Counted from the first letter of the stretch, positions 17,090 to 26,312 are shown. The stretch: 64,000 nucleotides of DNA from Marinobacterium mangrovicola (GCF_004339595.1 NZ_SMFU01000007.1:1238658-1302657), one strand, 5' to 3'. A program made the numbers and translations. Notes: generated by a model not told the origin, from the letters alone.

Positions 17090-18058
17090 CTATTTAGGGC
17101 TCTCAGGTGAGTGGCCGCAGAAACGTTCCCGATGCTGCCCAGGCGTGAGCCCAGTGTGTTTCTGAAACATCCGCCGAAACGCACTGACATCCTCATACCC
17201 TACCTGCCAGCCCACGCGCTCTACCGTCGTTGCGGTGTTTTCCAGCATTTCACGGGCCTTTTGTACGCGCTGATGCTGCAGATATTCTGCAGGCCGCATA
17301 CCGGTCGCCTTTTGAAAACGGCGGATAAAGGTACGCTCGCTCAGGCTCGCGACCTGAGCCATTTCCCCAACACTGAGCGGCTGCCCATACTCCCGGTGAA
17401 TATGGTGCTGAACCATCAATATCGGCTTGTCACTGTGATCGAGCACAGGGATGAAGCCGCGATAATAGCTTTGCTGTCGCGTGCCGGTATCGACCAGAAG
17501 GAAACGTGCCAGCGCCTGCACCACCGTCGGCGGGACGTAGCGCCCAATAAGATGCAGCCCCAGATCCATCCAGGCCATGACACCACCCGCGGTGACCAGA
17601 TCAGAATCTGCCAGCAACAGTGAATCGGTATCCAGCTCTACGTCTGGATAGTATTTACGGAAAGCCCCTTCTAGCTGCCAATGGGTGGTTGCTGTGCGCC
17701 CCTCGAGCAGCCCCGCCTGCGCCAACAGAAATGAGCCGGCACAGGCTGAACTGACAACCGCTCCTCTCTGATGCCAGCCTGTCAGCTGCGCACAAAGCTC
17801 AGGATGCGGCTCAAGATAAGCCTGGCCCGCCAGTATTGGCGGCACTATCACCAACGACGGGGAATCCGCATGAGTATCCAGAGCCGTGAGCTCCCCTTCC
17901 TCCAACTGCCAGCGAGATACCTCGAAGCTGAGCTCTGAACCCTGCTGCATCTGCGCCAGTATGCGGTTAGCACTCTGAAAAAGATCGATCAGTCCATACA
18001 CCGCCGACTGAGCGGTGCCGGGGATCATCAGCACCGCAACCTGGATACTTTGGCTCAT
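17090..18058 (-). CDS. GlxA family regulator (DJ-1/PfpI domain plus AraC helix-turn-helix)
   Basis: Transcription factor of 322 residues. Residues 5-190 form a class I glutamine amidotransferase-like (DJ-1/PfpI) domain with the elbow SSACAGSFLLAQAGLLEGRT, including the cysteine and the typical TTHW that follows. Residues 215-315 are an AraC-type DNA-binding pair (MAQVASLSERTFIRRFQKAT and VGWQVGYEDVSAFRRMFQKH). Relatives such as GlxA and GbdR control catabolic genes for methylated amines and similar compounds. The gene is divergent from a cysteine hydrolase with 106 bases between them, so that gene is the best target candidate. Confidence 0.85.
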   Translation of the reverse strand: MSQSIQVAVLMIPGTAQSAVYGLIDLFQSANRILAQMQQGSELSFEVSRWQLEEGELTALDTHADSPSLVIVPPILAGQAYLEPHPELCAQLTGWHQRGAVVSSACAGSFLLAQAGLLEGRTATTHWQLEGAFRKYYPDVELDTDSLLLADSDLVTAGGVMAWMDLGLHLIGRYVPPTVVQALARFLLVDTGTRQQSYYRGFIPVLDHSDKPILMVQHHIHREYGQPLSVGEMAQVASLSERTFIRRFQKATGMRPAEYLQHQRVQKAREMLENTATTVERVGWQVGYEDVSAFRRMFQKHTGLTPGQHRERFCGHSPESPK

Positions 18059-18164
18059 GTCAGTATTTGCACTCTTATTGTCAGTTCTGCCATCGATGCA
18101 GGCTAACAGCTACGGATAGCATTAGCGACATAACTCAACCGGAGAACACCATAAGGAGAGCACT

Positions 18165-18725
18165 ATGAGCAAAACCGCCCTGATCATCATCGATATGCAG
18201 AACGACTACTTTGCCAAGGGTAAATGGCCGCTGGAAGGCATCGAGTCGGCAGCCGCCAATGCCGCCCGGGTTCTGGCCGACTTCCGCGAGCGCGGGTTAC
18301 CGGTGATTCATGTCCGCCATGAATTTACCTCCAGCGAGGCTCCGTTTTTCACCCCCGGCAGTGAGGGCGCAAAGATCCACGACAACCTGCTGCCGGCTGA
18401 GGGAGAGTTCCAGATTCTGAAGCACGGCGTGAACAGCTTTAAGGACACTGAACTCCAGACATTGCTGCAGCGGGAAGGTATTACCAATCTGGTGATCGTC
18501 GGTGCGATGAGTCATATGTGTATCGACGCCGTCACCCGAGCCGCCGCTGACCTGGGCTACGCGAACACCCTGGTACACGATGCCTGCGCCACCCTGGATC
18601 TGGAGTTCAACGGTATCAAAGTCCCCGCGGCACAGGTGCATGCCGCCTTTATGGCCGCATTGGCCTTTGCCTATGGCGAAGTGATCAGCACAGAGGAGCT
18701 TCTGAACATGGCAGCCCAGCGTTAA
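18165..18725 (+). CDS. Isochorismatase-like cysteine hydrolase
   Basis: Cytosolic hydrolase of 186 residues of the isochorismatase-like family, which cleaves small amides or carbamoyl compounds. The catalytic triad is visible: aspartate in IIIDMQNDYF at about residue 10, lysine in ILKHGVNSFKDTEL near residue 87, and the nucleophilic cysteine in GAMSHMCIDAVTRAAADLGY near residue 119. An AAGGAGAGC ribosome binding site precedes the ATG. It is divergent from a GlxA-type regulator. Although purine degradation uses such amidohydrolases in some bacteria, nothing here assigns the substrate. Confidence 0.85.
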   Translation: MSKTALIIIDMQNDYFAKGKWPLEGIESAAANAARVLADFRERGLPVIHVRHEFTSSEAPFFTPGSEGAKIHDNLLPAEGEFQILKHGVNSFKDTELQTLLQREGITNLVIVGAMSHMCIDAVTRAAADLGYANTLVHDACATLDLEFNGIKVPAAQVHAAFMAALAFAYGEVISTEELLNMAAQR

Positions 18726-18980
18726 GCCTGGTCGTCATTTAAACCTAGCCCATCTATACGGATGGGCACATTACGTTTATGAAAACCGAGTTTTATCCCA
18801 GTTAGATGGCTGTAAATAGCGGCTTTTCTACTCGGGCGTGACGACGATCATTCACGGCCCCGCGTTCCCATATCGGTTGCCGAAAGACGATGTCTTAGCC
18901 TAAGGATCAATTGTGGCACCTGTTCCCGCTACCTAGACTTGCTTGTTCGCGATAGGTCGACCCAAAGGATCAGAGCCGAC

Positions 18981-20444
18981 ATGAGCAGTACCGATACATA
19001 TAAAAAACAGCACAAGCCGCGTTCCGCATTCAATACCCGTACCGAATACCTGGAGCATGAGCTGCAGGTGATGGCGCCCAGGCGCTGGCGGCCTAACCTT
19101 CCGTTCCGTGACTACCGCTTTGAATTTGAGGACTGGGTACCGGCCATGGCCGCCACGATCGGCAAGATCGTGATGGTCGCGGCCGTGGTCGGTGCCTTTG
19201 CCGCCCCTCTGGGTCTGTCACCAGAGTTTGTGGTGGAGAACTCCCGCTTCGAACTGCTGATCGCCGCACTGCTGTTTGTGGTGCTGGTCTCCGGATTCCT
19301 TAACCCCACCGCTAACCTGGCGGGTACACATGGCCCACTGATCCCGCTGATTCCGCTGATCGTTGCTTCCGGTGGCCACCCGATGGCGCTGGGTATCTTG
19401 ATCGGCGTGTTCGGCTTTATCCTCGGTATCACCAAGGGCGGCAGCCTGCTGGCGAAACTGACCAGTAACGGGGTTTGTGGCGGATTGCTGCTATATCTGG
19501 GTTTTATCGGCATCACCAGCCAGATCAGCAAGCTGTTCGCCTGGGCGGAAAGCTTCGATATGGCCTATATCGCCTTCGTGATCATTATCAGCACCATCCT
19601 GATGTACGCCTGGCTGGAGCACATGAAGCTGCGCTGGCTGGCGATTCCACTGGGTTCCGTGCTGGCTGGCGTGATCGCCTATGCGCTGGGCGCGCCGTTC
19701 GAATTCAGCACCGAACCGGGTATTCCGAACATGAATCCCGCCTACTGGTGGGGCGAGGATACCGGTTGGCAGCTTGGCCTTCCCTCTTTTGAACACTTTG
19801 TGGCGGTGGCGCCGTTCGCGGTGCTGGCGGTAGCGATGTGGTCACCGGATTTCCTGGGACACCGCGTGTTTCAGGAGCTGAGCTACCCGCCGAAGACCGA
19901 ACGGGTGTTGATGAATATCGATGACACCATGGTATCCACCGCCGCACGCCAGACCGTAGGCAGCCTGCTCGGCGGTGGCAACCTGTCATCGTCCTGGGGA
20001 ACCTACATCGTACCGGCAGCGATCGCTCGCCGTCCGATTGCCGCGGGTGCGGTGCTCACCGGCCTCCTGTGCGTGGTTGCAGCGATCTGGGGCTACCCGA
20101 TGGATCTGGCGATCTGGCAGCCAGTGCTGAGCGTGGCACTGGTGGTTGGCGTGTTCCTGCCGCTGCTGGAAGCCGGTATGCAGATGACGCGTGAAGGCAA
20201 AACCACCCAGTCGGCGGCTATTGTTATCTTCTCTTCCGCGCTGGTAAATCCGGTATTTGGTTGGTCGCTGACAGTGTTGCTGGACAACCTGGGCCTGATC
20301 GGCTGCAAGGAGCGTGGCAAAACCCTGGGTCATACCGGTCGCTGGATCATTCCGGGCCTGACCTTCGGTATCCTTTGCGCGGTGATGGCCGGTATCGGCA
20401 TGTTCCCGGGTATTCCGCCACTATTGAGCGCGTTTCAGCACTGA
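18981..20444 (+). CDS. DUF3360-like membrane permease, unknown substrate
   Basis: Inner-membrane protein of 487 residues with about twelve hydrophobic helices from residue 50 onward and a 45-residue charged N-terminal tail. It resembles the DUF3360 family, which I place near the SulP/NCS2 type permeases from the GTHGPLIPLIPLIVASGGHP region and the LGGGNLSSSWGTYIVPAAIA segment, similar to anion and base transporters with a conserved half-helix. The ATG at 18981 gives the family-like start; an upstream in-frame start at 18939 would add 14 residues. The 255 bases upstream contain no recognised riboswitch. The neighbouring purine operon suggests, but does not show, transport of a purine product. 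Confidence 0.65.
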   Translation: MSSTDTYKKQHKPRSAFNTRTEYLEHELQVMAPRRWRPNLPFRDYRFEFEDWVPAMAATIGKIVMVAAVVGAFAAPLGLSPEFVVENSRFELLIAALLFVVLVSGFLNPTANLAGTHGPLIPLIPLIVASGGHPMALGILIGVFGFILGITKGGSLLAKLTSNGVCGGLLLYLGFIGITSQISKLFAWAESFDMAYIAFVIIISTILMYAWLEHMKLRWLAIPLGSVLAGVIAYALGAPFEFSTEPGIPNMNPAYWWGEDTGWQLGLPSFEHFVAVAPFAVLAVAMWSPDFLGHRVFQELSYPPKTERVLMNIDDTMVSTAARQTVGSLLGGGNLSSSWGTYIVPAAIARRPIAAGAVLTGLLCVVAAIWGYPMDLAIWQPVLSVALVVGVFLPLLEAGMQMTREGKTTQSAAIVIFSSALVNPVFGWSLTVLLDNLGLIGCKERGKTLGHTGRWIIPGLTFGILCAVMAGIGMFPGIPPLLSAFQH

Positions 20445-20463
20445 TAGACACTGATAAACGCAT

Positions 20464-20501
20464 AAAAAAGGGCCGGCGTTCTCTGAGCGCCGGCCCTTTT
20501 T
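20464..20501. terminator. Bidirectional terminator
   Basis: GGGCCGGCG pairs with CGCCGGCCC around a ten-base centre, with A residues to the left and T residues to the right, between convergent genes. Confidence 0.85.
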
Positions 20502-20511
20502 ACTCATCAGC

Positions 20512-21279
20512 CTACTCTTCTCTTAGCCGCTGAAACTGGCGATACAACAGCCAGCCACCCCAGCAGAAACTGATCAGCATCAGGATCACGCCAATGGCGA
20601 ACCACTGCTGAGCGTAGCTCTGCGCCTTGTCCAGCGTCCCGCTCATACGCAGCAGGTTACCCCAGTCGTGGGACTCTTCTCCCATGCCCATAATCAGTGG
20701 CAGGGATCGATACTTGGCATCGGCAATATAGGGAGAGACATCGATAAAGTTCTGCCCAGACCACCAGAGCATGATCGACGCAGCGAAGTTATCGCGACGC
20801 TGCAGGATAAACGCGAGCATCAATCCCAGCGGCATCAGCACCTGGAACAGGCTGCCACCAAGAAACATCATAAAACGGCCAAAGGGGCTGAACAGCACAT
20901 GGCCAAATTCATGAAACGGCAGGTTAACGCTGTGCAGAAAAGAGCCGCCGATGCCCTGCCAATCGATACCACCGAGAATGAACGACCAGCCCCAGAAAAA
21001 GAAGGCCACGTAGATCAGCGCCTGACCGGCGAAACTGACCGAGTCCACCTTTTCCGGCTCTGCCGCCAACCGTCTCAGCACCCGTTTCCAGATCGGAAGG
21101 ACCGGCTCGATGATGAAGCTGTCGGGTTCCTCCAGCGAGGTCGCCTGATTCTCAGCGGTACCTAGCTCTTCCTGACGCGCCTTCCACTTCACATAGGCGA
21201 TACCGCAGTTAGGACAGACACCCTCCATCACATGGCTGTCTTGTGGTTGACGCTCATATCCGCAGTTAGGGCATTCCAT
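20512..21279 (-). CDS. Zinc-ribbon membrane protein with HEFGH motif
   Basis: Protein of 255 residues. Residues 1-30 are a zinc ribbon (CPNCGYERQ then CPNCGIAYVKW); four or five hydrophobic helices follow from about residue 85. The segment NLPFHEFGHVLFSPFGRFMM at about residues 139-158 contains HExxH, the zinc-protease signature, placed at the start of a membrane helix as in M50 site-2 proteases. A second typical motif LDG with an aspartate is not evident, but NFIDVSPYIADA near residue 195 could supply the third ligand. It may be a membrane metalloprotease-like protein. It has its own terminator region and no clear operon partners. Confidence 0.55.
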   Translation of the reverse strand: MECPNCGYERQPQDSHVMEGVCPNCGIAYVKWKARQEELGTAENQATSLEEPDSFIIEPVLPIWKRVLRRLAAEPEKVDSVSFAGQALIYVAFFFWGWSFILGGIDWQGIGGSFLHSVNLPFHEFGHVLFSPFGRFMMFLGGSLFQVLMPLGLMLAFILQRRDNFAASIMLWWSGQNFIDVSPYIADAKYRSLPLIMGMGEESHDWGNLLRMSGTLDKAQSYAQQWFAIGVILMLISFCWGGWLLYRQFQRLREE

Positions 21280-21396
21280 GGGGTTGCTGCCACTCCATTT
21301 ATGGCCAGTGATCTCACCAGGGAGAGGATACAGTTATCGACGCCATATCGGCCATTGCTTAATAACCGGCCGGGAATACTACTCCGCTATTCAGGC

Positions 21397-21432
21397 AAAA
21401 AAATACGAAACCGGCGTTTTAGCCTGGTTTCG
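21397..21432 (-). terminator. Terminator of the purine degradation operon
   Basis: On the minus strand CGAAACC pairs with GGTTTCG, with further GGC/GCC pairing inside the loop, followed by a run of seven T. It lies about 90 bases after the puuD stop. Confidence 0.75.
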
Positions 21433-21520
21433 CAGGGGAAGGTAAAACTGGGGAAATAGTGCGGGAGAACGCGGGGCTGAGAACACTTACCCCGCGTTGG
21501 TCGTTCAGTCGTTGAAGATC

Positions 21521-22732
21521 TTATTCAGCCTTGCGCTGCTCCGCGATCCAGGCGCCGAGCTGCGCTCTTTCCTCATCGGTCATGCCGGTTTTATTGAGGA
21601 ACGGCATATCGTGGGTCAGCACCGAACGCGCCTCGATACGATCCATCCAGCGGCTCACCTGGTCGGCGGTATCGAACATCACGCCTGAGGGTGCCACGGT
21701 GAACACATCGTCGCTCGGTGTGGCGCTGTGGCAGGCGCTGCAGCGGGTCTGCACCAGCGCCACCGCTTCGGCATCGCTCATCACCGCACCACTATGCTCG
21801 GCCATTACGCGCGGAGCCGGACGCACCACCAAAATCAGTATGCAAAACGCCAGAAACGCCGATATCAGAATCCAGGGTTTGAACACACCCTGATGACGCA
21901 GGTTGAAGAAGTGACGCGCCCAGGCACCGATCAGCGCCAGCGCACCCAGGATCAGCCAGCCATAATCATGCCCGTAGGTCATCGGGTAATGGTTGCTGAG
22001 CATAATGAACAACACCGGCAAGGTGGCGTAGTTGTTGTGCGTAGAGCGCAGCTTAGCCATCAGCGCCGGTTTGGGGTCGGGCGTCACACCACGTTTGACC
22101 GCATCCACCAGACCACGCTGGGCCGGCATGATGCCGAAGAAGACGTTTCCGGCCATGCAGGTGCCGATCAGAGCCCCTACATGGATGTAGGCCGCGCGAT
22201 CACCGAACACCTGGCTCAGGCCCCAGGCGATGGCGGTAATGATCACCAGCATCACCAAGCCAAACACCAGGCCGTGATTCACCAGCGGAGAACGGCAGGC
22301 CGCCTCATAAATGATAAAACCGCCCAGCAACGTCGCGACGCTGATACCGATCGCCTGCCACTCGGTCAGATCCACCTTGCCGGGATCAATCAGGTAGCTG
22401 CTGGCTCCCACGTAGTAGAGCAGGCTCATCAGCAGCGCGCCGGTGATCCAGGTGGAGTACGCCTCCCACTTGAACCAGTGCAGATGCTTGGGCATCGATT
22501 CCGGCGCCAGCTGATACTTGGCGATCTCGTAGAAACCGCCACCGTGGATCGACCAGAGGTCGCCCTTGATCCCCTTGTCCTTTTTCCACTTCGGCGGCTC
22601 TTCCAGTGAGTTATCCAGCCAGACGAAGTAGAAGGACGCACCGATCCAGGCGATGGCCGTGACCACGTGCAGAAACCTTAGCAGCAGGTGCAGCCAGTCA
22701 TACAGATAGGCGGTGAGTTGAGCGTCAATCAC
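21521..22732 (-). CDS. puuD: Membrane urate oxidase with cytochrome c domain, PuuD
   Basis: Integral membrane enzyme of 403 residues that oxidises urate to 5-hydroxyisourate and passes electrons to the respiratory chain. The N-terminal 310 residues are the urate hydroxylase PuuD domain with about eight helices (LHLLLRFLHVVTAIAWIGAS, then FYFVWLDNSLEEPP). The C-terminal part is a cytochrome c domain with CSACH at residues 331-335 and a possible axial methionine at about residue 376 in HDMPFLNKT. It is the last gene of the leftward purine operon and follows guaD directly. Its presence replaces soluble uricase, none of which is seen in the window. Confidence 0.92.
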   Translation of the reverse strand: MIDAQLTAYLYDWLHLLLRFLHVVTAIAWIGASFYFVWLDNSLEEPPKWKKDKGIKGDLWSIHGGGFYEIAKYQLAPESMPKHLHWFKWEAYSTWITGALLMSLLYYVGASSYLIDPGKVDLTEWQAIGISVATLLGGFIIYEAACRSPLVNHGLVFGLVMLVIITAIAWGLSQVFGDRAAYIHVGALIGTCMAGNVFFGIMPAQRGLVDAVKRGVTPDPKPALMAKLRSTHNNYATLPVLFIMLSNHYPMTYGHDYGWLILGALALIGAWARHFFNLRHQGVFKPWILISAFLAFCILILVVRPAPRVMAEHSGAVMSDAEAVALVQTRCSACHSATPSDDVFTVAPSGVMFDTADQVSRWMDRIEARSVLTHDMPFLNKTGMTDEERAQLGAWIAEQRKAE

Positions 22733-24040
22733 TTATGAATCCCTCCTGTGGGCGATCTCTCCCATGACCCAGGTGGTATCGATCAGCCGATCGTCGCCCA
22801 GGGTGTTGAGTACAAACAGTGTTTCAAACAGCGAACGGCAGCGTTCGGTGCGGAATTTAAGGAACGGCGTGGCATGAAGATCGATGCAGATGAAATCCGC
22901 CTCGCAGCCCGGTTCGAAGTTGCCGATGCAACCTTCCAGATCCAGCGCGCGGGCGCCGCCCAACGTCGCCAGATAGAGCGCACGAAATGGATCCAGCTTC
23001 CGGTTTCGCATCGCCTGCACCTTGTAGGCGTCGGCCAGGGTCTGGAACATGGAGAAACTGGTACCACCGCCCACATCGGTGCCCACACCCACCTGAACGC
23101 CCTTTTCCGCCAGGCGCTCCAGCTCGATCAGGCCGGAACCCAGGAACAGGTTCGACGTGGGGCAGTGAGCGATGGCGGAGCCGGTCTCGCTCAAACGTTC
23201 ACAGGCGTCATCACAGAGATGGATACCGTGGGCGAAAACGCTACGCTCCGACAGCAGGCCCGCCTGGTCGTAAACATCCAGGTAGTGCTTCGACTGCGGG
23301 AACAGCTCCGCCACCCAGGCACACTCCTCCACGTTTTCCGCCAGATGCGTGTGCATGTAGACGCCGGGATACTCCTTCAGCAACTTGCCGGCCAGCTCCA
23401 GCTGCCTGTCCGTGCTGGTGGGCGCAAACCGCGGCGTTACCGCGTACTGCAGACGATCCACGCCGTGCCAGCGTTCGATCAGTGCCTTGGAGTCGGTATA
23501 GCTCTGCTCCGCTTCATCACAGATAAAATCGGGCGCGTTGCGGTCCATCATCACCTTGCCAGCAATCATCCGCAGGCGGCGCTTCTGCGCTTCGGTGAAG
23601 AAGGCGTCCACCGACTCGGGATGCACGGTGCCAAACACCAGCGCCGTGGTGGTACCGTTTTTCAGCAGCTCCTCGAGGAACACCGAAGCGATCTCGCGAC
23701 CGTAGGCCTCGTCACCAAACTTGCTCTCCACCGGGAAGGTGTAGGTTTCGAGCCACTCCAGCAGACGCTCGCCGTAGGCGGCGATCATCTCGGTCTGCGG
23801 GTAATGGATATGGGTATCGATAAATCCGGGCAGAATCAGGTGATGGCTGTACTCATGCAGCTCAATCGACTCGGGCAGCTCGGCTGACAGCTCTTCGTAA
23901 CTACCGGTTTTCTTAACCCGGCCGTCCTCGATCCAGAGAATGCCGTCCTCGATATAACGCCAGGCTTCATCGCCGCTCAGCGCGGGATCATCGATAAAAT
24001 CGAGGATCGCGCCCCGGATCACTTTCTGTTGCGGACTCAT
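22733..24040 (-). CDS. guaD: Guanine deaminase
   Basis: Zinc amidohydrolase of 435 residues converting guanine to xanthine and ammonia. The metal motif is HIH at residues 77-79 within PGFIDTHIHYPQTEMIAAYG; other ligands are seen in MHTHLAEN, FAHGIHLCDDA and GTDVGGGTSFSMFQ. Length and motifs are those of bacterial GuaD. It overlaps allA by four bases (stop and start) and abuts puuD, so it is part of the xdhA-to-puuD operon and feeds xanthine into the same route. Confidence 0.92.
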   Translation of the reverse strand: MSPQQKVIRGAILDFIDDPALSGDEAWRYIEDGILWIEDGRVKKTGSYEELSAELPESIELHEYSHHLILPGFIDTHIHYPQTEMIAAYGERLLEWLETYTFPVESKFGDEAYGREIASVFLEELLKNGTTTALVFGTVHPESVDAFFTEAQKRRLRMIAGKVMMDRNAPDFICDEAEQSYTDSKALIERWHGVDRLQYAVTPRFAPTSTDRQLELAGKLLKEYPGVYMHTHLAENVEECAWVAELFPQSKHYLDVYDQAGLLSERSVFAHGIHLCDDACERLSETGSAIAHCPTSNLFLGSGLIELERLAEKGVQVGVGTDVGGGTSFSMFQTLADAYKVQAMRNRKLDPFRALYLATLGGARALDLEGCIGNFEPGCEADFICIDLHATPFLKFRTERCRSLFETLFVLNTLGDDRLIDTTWVMGEIAHRRDS

Positions 24041-24546
24041 CCGGCAAGAATCTCCGCTATGCCGGAGAGATCAACGTCCACCTGTTCTGGCAGTTCCGCT
24101 TCGTCGCAGTTGGGGCCTTCGCCACCGCGATCGATCACTACAAAGTCGCTGACGTCGTTCAGCGCCAGGCAGAAGTGATGCCAGGTGCCGCGCGCATAGT
24201 TCACGCCCTGGTCTGGGCGGGCAATGAAGGCCTGCAGCTTGCTGGCATCAAACTCACCGGCGGGCGCCACAACTACGAGATAAGGCTCAGTGCCCATTGG
24301 GATAAACGCCTGGGACGACAGCGGATGACGCTCCATTATCTTGAGGCTCAACGGCAGCGGCAGAGGCTTGGAGCGGAAGATGCTCACGATCGCCTTGCCC
24401 TCTTTCTCGCTCAGGTCGAGGTCGGCCAGATCGTGATGACGTTCGGTATTGCCGTAGTTGATGATCATCGGATCAGCGCCCGTTTCAATCAGATCACCAT
24501 AGGGTGCGAACGCTTCCGCCGTCAGCGGCATGGGTTTAAGTATCAT
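24037..24546 (-). CDS. allA: Ureidoglycolate lyase
   Basis: Cytosolic enzyme of 169 residues that splits (S)-ureidoglycolate into glyoxylate and urea. The AllA pattern is clear: LTAEAFAPYGDLIE at the N terminus, NYGNTERHHDLADLDL, RHPLSSQAFIPMGTEPYLVV and the final YARGTWHHFCLALN with histidines typical of the cupin-like fold. It follows the HIU hydrolase gene by 32 bases and overlaps guaD by four. It works directly after the allantoicase encoded at 54132-55166. Confidence 0.92.
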   Translation of the reverse strand: MILKPMPLTAEAFAPYGDLIETGADPMIINYGNTERHHDLADLDLSEKEGKAIVSIFRSKPLPLPLSLKIMERHPLSSQAFIPMGTEPYLVVVAPAGEFDASKLQAFIARPDQGVNYARGTWHHFCLALNDVSDFVVIDRGGEGPNCDEAELPEQVDVDLSGIAEILAG

Positions 24547-24578
24547 CGGTATCTCGTTGAATCTAATGTTGGTTTTTA

Positions 24579-24926
24579 TCAGCTGCCACGATAGGTGGAA
24601 TACCCGAAGGGGCTTAGCAGCAAAGGTATGTGGTAATGCTCGCCGCCGGCGGCAATCATAAATTCGATATCCGCACGGGGATAGAACATCGCGCCGCCCT
24701 GGGCGACGAAATAGGGTTCCAGCTCAAAGCGCATGCGGTAACGACCCGCTGGAAGGTCTTCACCCTCGGGCAACAGATCCGCCACGCGACCATCATGGTC
24801 GGTCTCACCTGCAGCCAGTGTTTCCCAGCTGTCGCCCTTCATTACGGCCAGGGCCAGGGCTACGCCTTCAGCGGGGCAGCCTCTGGCGGTATCGAGAATA
24901 TGGGTGGTGATCTGGCTCATGCTCAC
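24579..24926 (-). CDS. hiuH: 5-hydroxyisourate hydrolase
   Basis: Transthyretin-related enzyme of 115 residues that hydrolyses 5-hydroxyisourate, the product of PuuD, to OHCU. The hallmark features are HILDTARGCPAEGVALAL near the start, the arginine in the GRYRMRFELEPYF segment and the C-terminal tetrapeptide YRGS. No signal peptide, so cytosolic. It overlaps uraD by four bases. Confidence 0.93.
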   Translation of the reverse strand: MSMSQITTHILDTARGCPAEGVALALAVMKGDSWETLAAGETDHDGRVADLLPEGEDLPAGRYRMRFELEPYFVAQGGAMFYPRADIEFMIAAGGEHYHIPLLLSPFGYSTYRGS

Positions 24927-25435
24927 TCCTGCTCCGCTAACATTTTTTCCAGACGCAGGCGAGTAATCTTGGCCTGCTCCCCGGCGGCGATATTCAGTTC
25001 GGTCATCAGGTCGTTGCCAAGACGGGCCTGTAGCAGCGCCAGCATCTCCTCGGCGCTTTTACCGGTGGCGCAAACGATAAAGATAAAGCCAAAGCGCTGC
25101 TCATACTCCGTATTGCCATTCGCCAGCGCCTGCAGCACCTCATCGCCGGCCATCGAGGCGCCGGACTGCTCCCCCGCTGCCAGCTGCTTGGTGCTGGCAT
25201 ATTTTTTCTTCAGCGAACTGACATCGCCGATCTTCGGGTGACCCTCAAAGGCTTCCAGGTAATCGGGCATGGACAGTCCGGCCCAAACTCGCTCTGCCGT
25301 TTCAAACAGCGCCTCAGCATCCGCAAAGGGGCGCGCCTCAAGCATCTGTTCGATCCAGCGGGTTGCAACACAGCACTGGCCCAGTGCGTTTTCACACTCG
25401 GCTGCCGGTAGCTGGTTGAAGGTTTCAAGCTTCAT
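24923..25435 (-). CDS. uraD: OHCU decarboxylase
   Basis: Helical enzyme of 170 residues that decarboxylates 2-oxo-4-hydroxy-4-carboxy-5-ureidoimidazoline to S-allantoin. Visible family marks are FNQLPAAECENALGQCC at the N terminus, the catalytic histidine in FEGHPKIGD at about residue 67, and FGFIFIVCATGKSAEEMLAL in the C-terminal half. It lies between xdhC, which it overlaps by 11 bases, and hiuH. Confidence 0.92.
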   Translation of the reverse strand: MKLETFNQLPAAECENALGQCCVATRWIEQMLEARPFADAEALFETAERVWAGLSMPDYLEAFEGHPKIGDVSSLKKKYASTKQLAAGEQSGASMAGDEVLQALANGNTEYEQRFGFIFIVCATGKSAEEMLALLQARLGNDLMTELNIAAGEQAKITRLRLEKMLAEQE

Positions 25436-26312
25436 GTTTTACATCTCTATCCTGGTCGTCGGTATTGCGCTCGTTGCTCTCTTCGACGCTGAACGCCTGT
25501 TTCAGGGTGCGCCAGTCGATGCCGGTGGAGACCGTCTTTTCAGGCAGTTCATTCTGATACAGACCGATAATCTGCGCTGCAATGGAAACGGCCACCTCCA
25601 TGGGCCGTTTGCCGCCCACTTCGGCCAGTCCCACTGGACATACCATCCTCTCGATCTGCCCCTGGTCAAAACCACGATGCTCAAGCCGCTGACGGAAACG
25701 TCGCGCCTTGGTAGCGGAGCCGATGACACCGAGAAATCCGCTGTCGCCGCGCTTCAGGGCAGCTTCGGCCAGCTCAAAATCAAGCTGATGGTTGTGGGTC
25801 AGAACCAGCATATACGCGCCGGGGGCTGCGGTTTCGACCTCTGCCACCGGATCATCAGTCATGCAGGTAGAGATATTGGCGGGAACCTGTTGCGGCAGCA
25901 TGTCGTCGCGGTTATCGATCCAGCGAACCCGCAGCGGCAAACCAGCCAGCACCGGGATCAGCGCCTTGGCCACATGGCCGGCGCCGAACACCAGCATCTC
26001 TTTGCCCCTGGGTGCGAAAAACTCAAACAGTACCGAGACCTGTCCGCCACAGCACTGGCCCAGGGTTGCACCCAGCGGGTATTGCTCCAGAATCTGGGCA
26101 TCCTGCTGACCAAGCAGCAGTTCCCGGGCGCGCTGAATCGCCTTGAACTCCAGATGGCCGCCACCGATGGTGTCGTAGCTTTGCTCCGCAGTAACCAGCA
26201 TTTTGCTACCGGATTCCCGCGGCGTGGAGCCACGGGTGCCGATCAGCGTGACAATAACGTGGGCGTCGCCGCTGCGTTGAAGCTCAGCCAGTGCCTCACC
26301 CCAGACGTTCAT
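25425..26312 (-). CDS. xdhC: Xanthine dehydrogenase accessory protein XdhC
   Basis: Protein of 295 residues that binds molybdenum cofactor and inserts the sulfurated form into XdhB. The N-terminal XdhC/CoxI domain has VIVTLIGTRGSTPRESGSKM and TIGGGHLEFKA, and the centre LGQCCGGQVSVLFE. The C-terminal half is a Rossmann-like domain with MLVFGAGHVAKALIPVLAGL. The start overlaps the xdhB stop by four bases. A short acidic tail follows the conserved part. Confidence 0.92.
   Translation of the reverse strand: MNVWGEALAELQRSGDAHVIVTLIGTRGSTPRESGSKMLVTAEQSYDTIGGGHLEFKAIQRARELLLGQQDAQILEQYPLGATLGQCCGGQVSVLFEFFAPRGKEMLVFGAGHVAKALIPVLAGLPLRVRWIDNRDDMLPQQVPANISTCMTDDPVAEVETAAPGAYMLVLTHNHQLDFELAEAALKRGDSGFLGVIGSATKARRFRQRLEHRGFDQGQIERMVCPVGLAEVGGKRPMEVAVSIAAQIIGLYQNELPEKTVSTGIDWRTLKQAFSVEESNERNTDDQDRDVKHEA

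Noticed and set aside
18726-18980. Riboswitch or sigma-54 promoter before the DUF3360-like gene
   Set aside because: TGGCACCTGTTCCCGC has the GG and GC of a -24/-12 promoter one base too far apart, and I could not find a xanthine, guanidine or other known riboswitch core.
21728-22609. Plus-strand open frame of 293 codons
   Set aside because: Antisense to puuD, with low-complexity composition and no recognisable domain.
22748-23887. Long plus-strand open frame of 379 codons
   Set aside because: It is antisense to guaD and arises from GC-rich codon use; the translated sequence has no family likeness.
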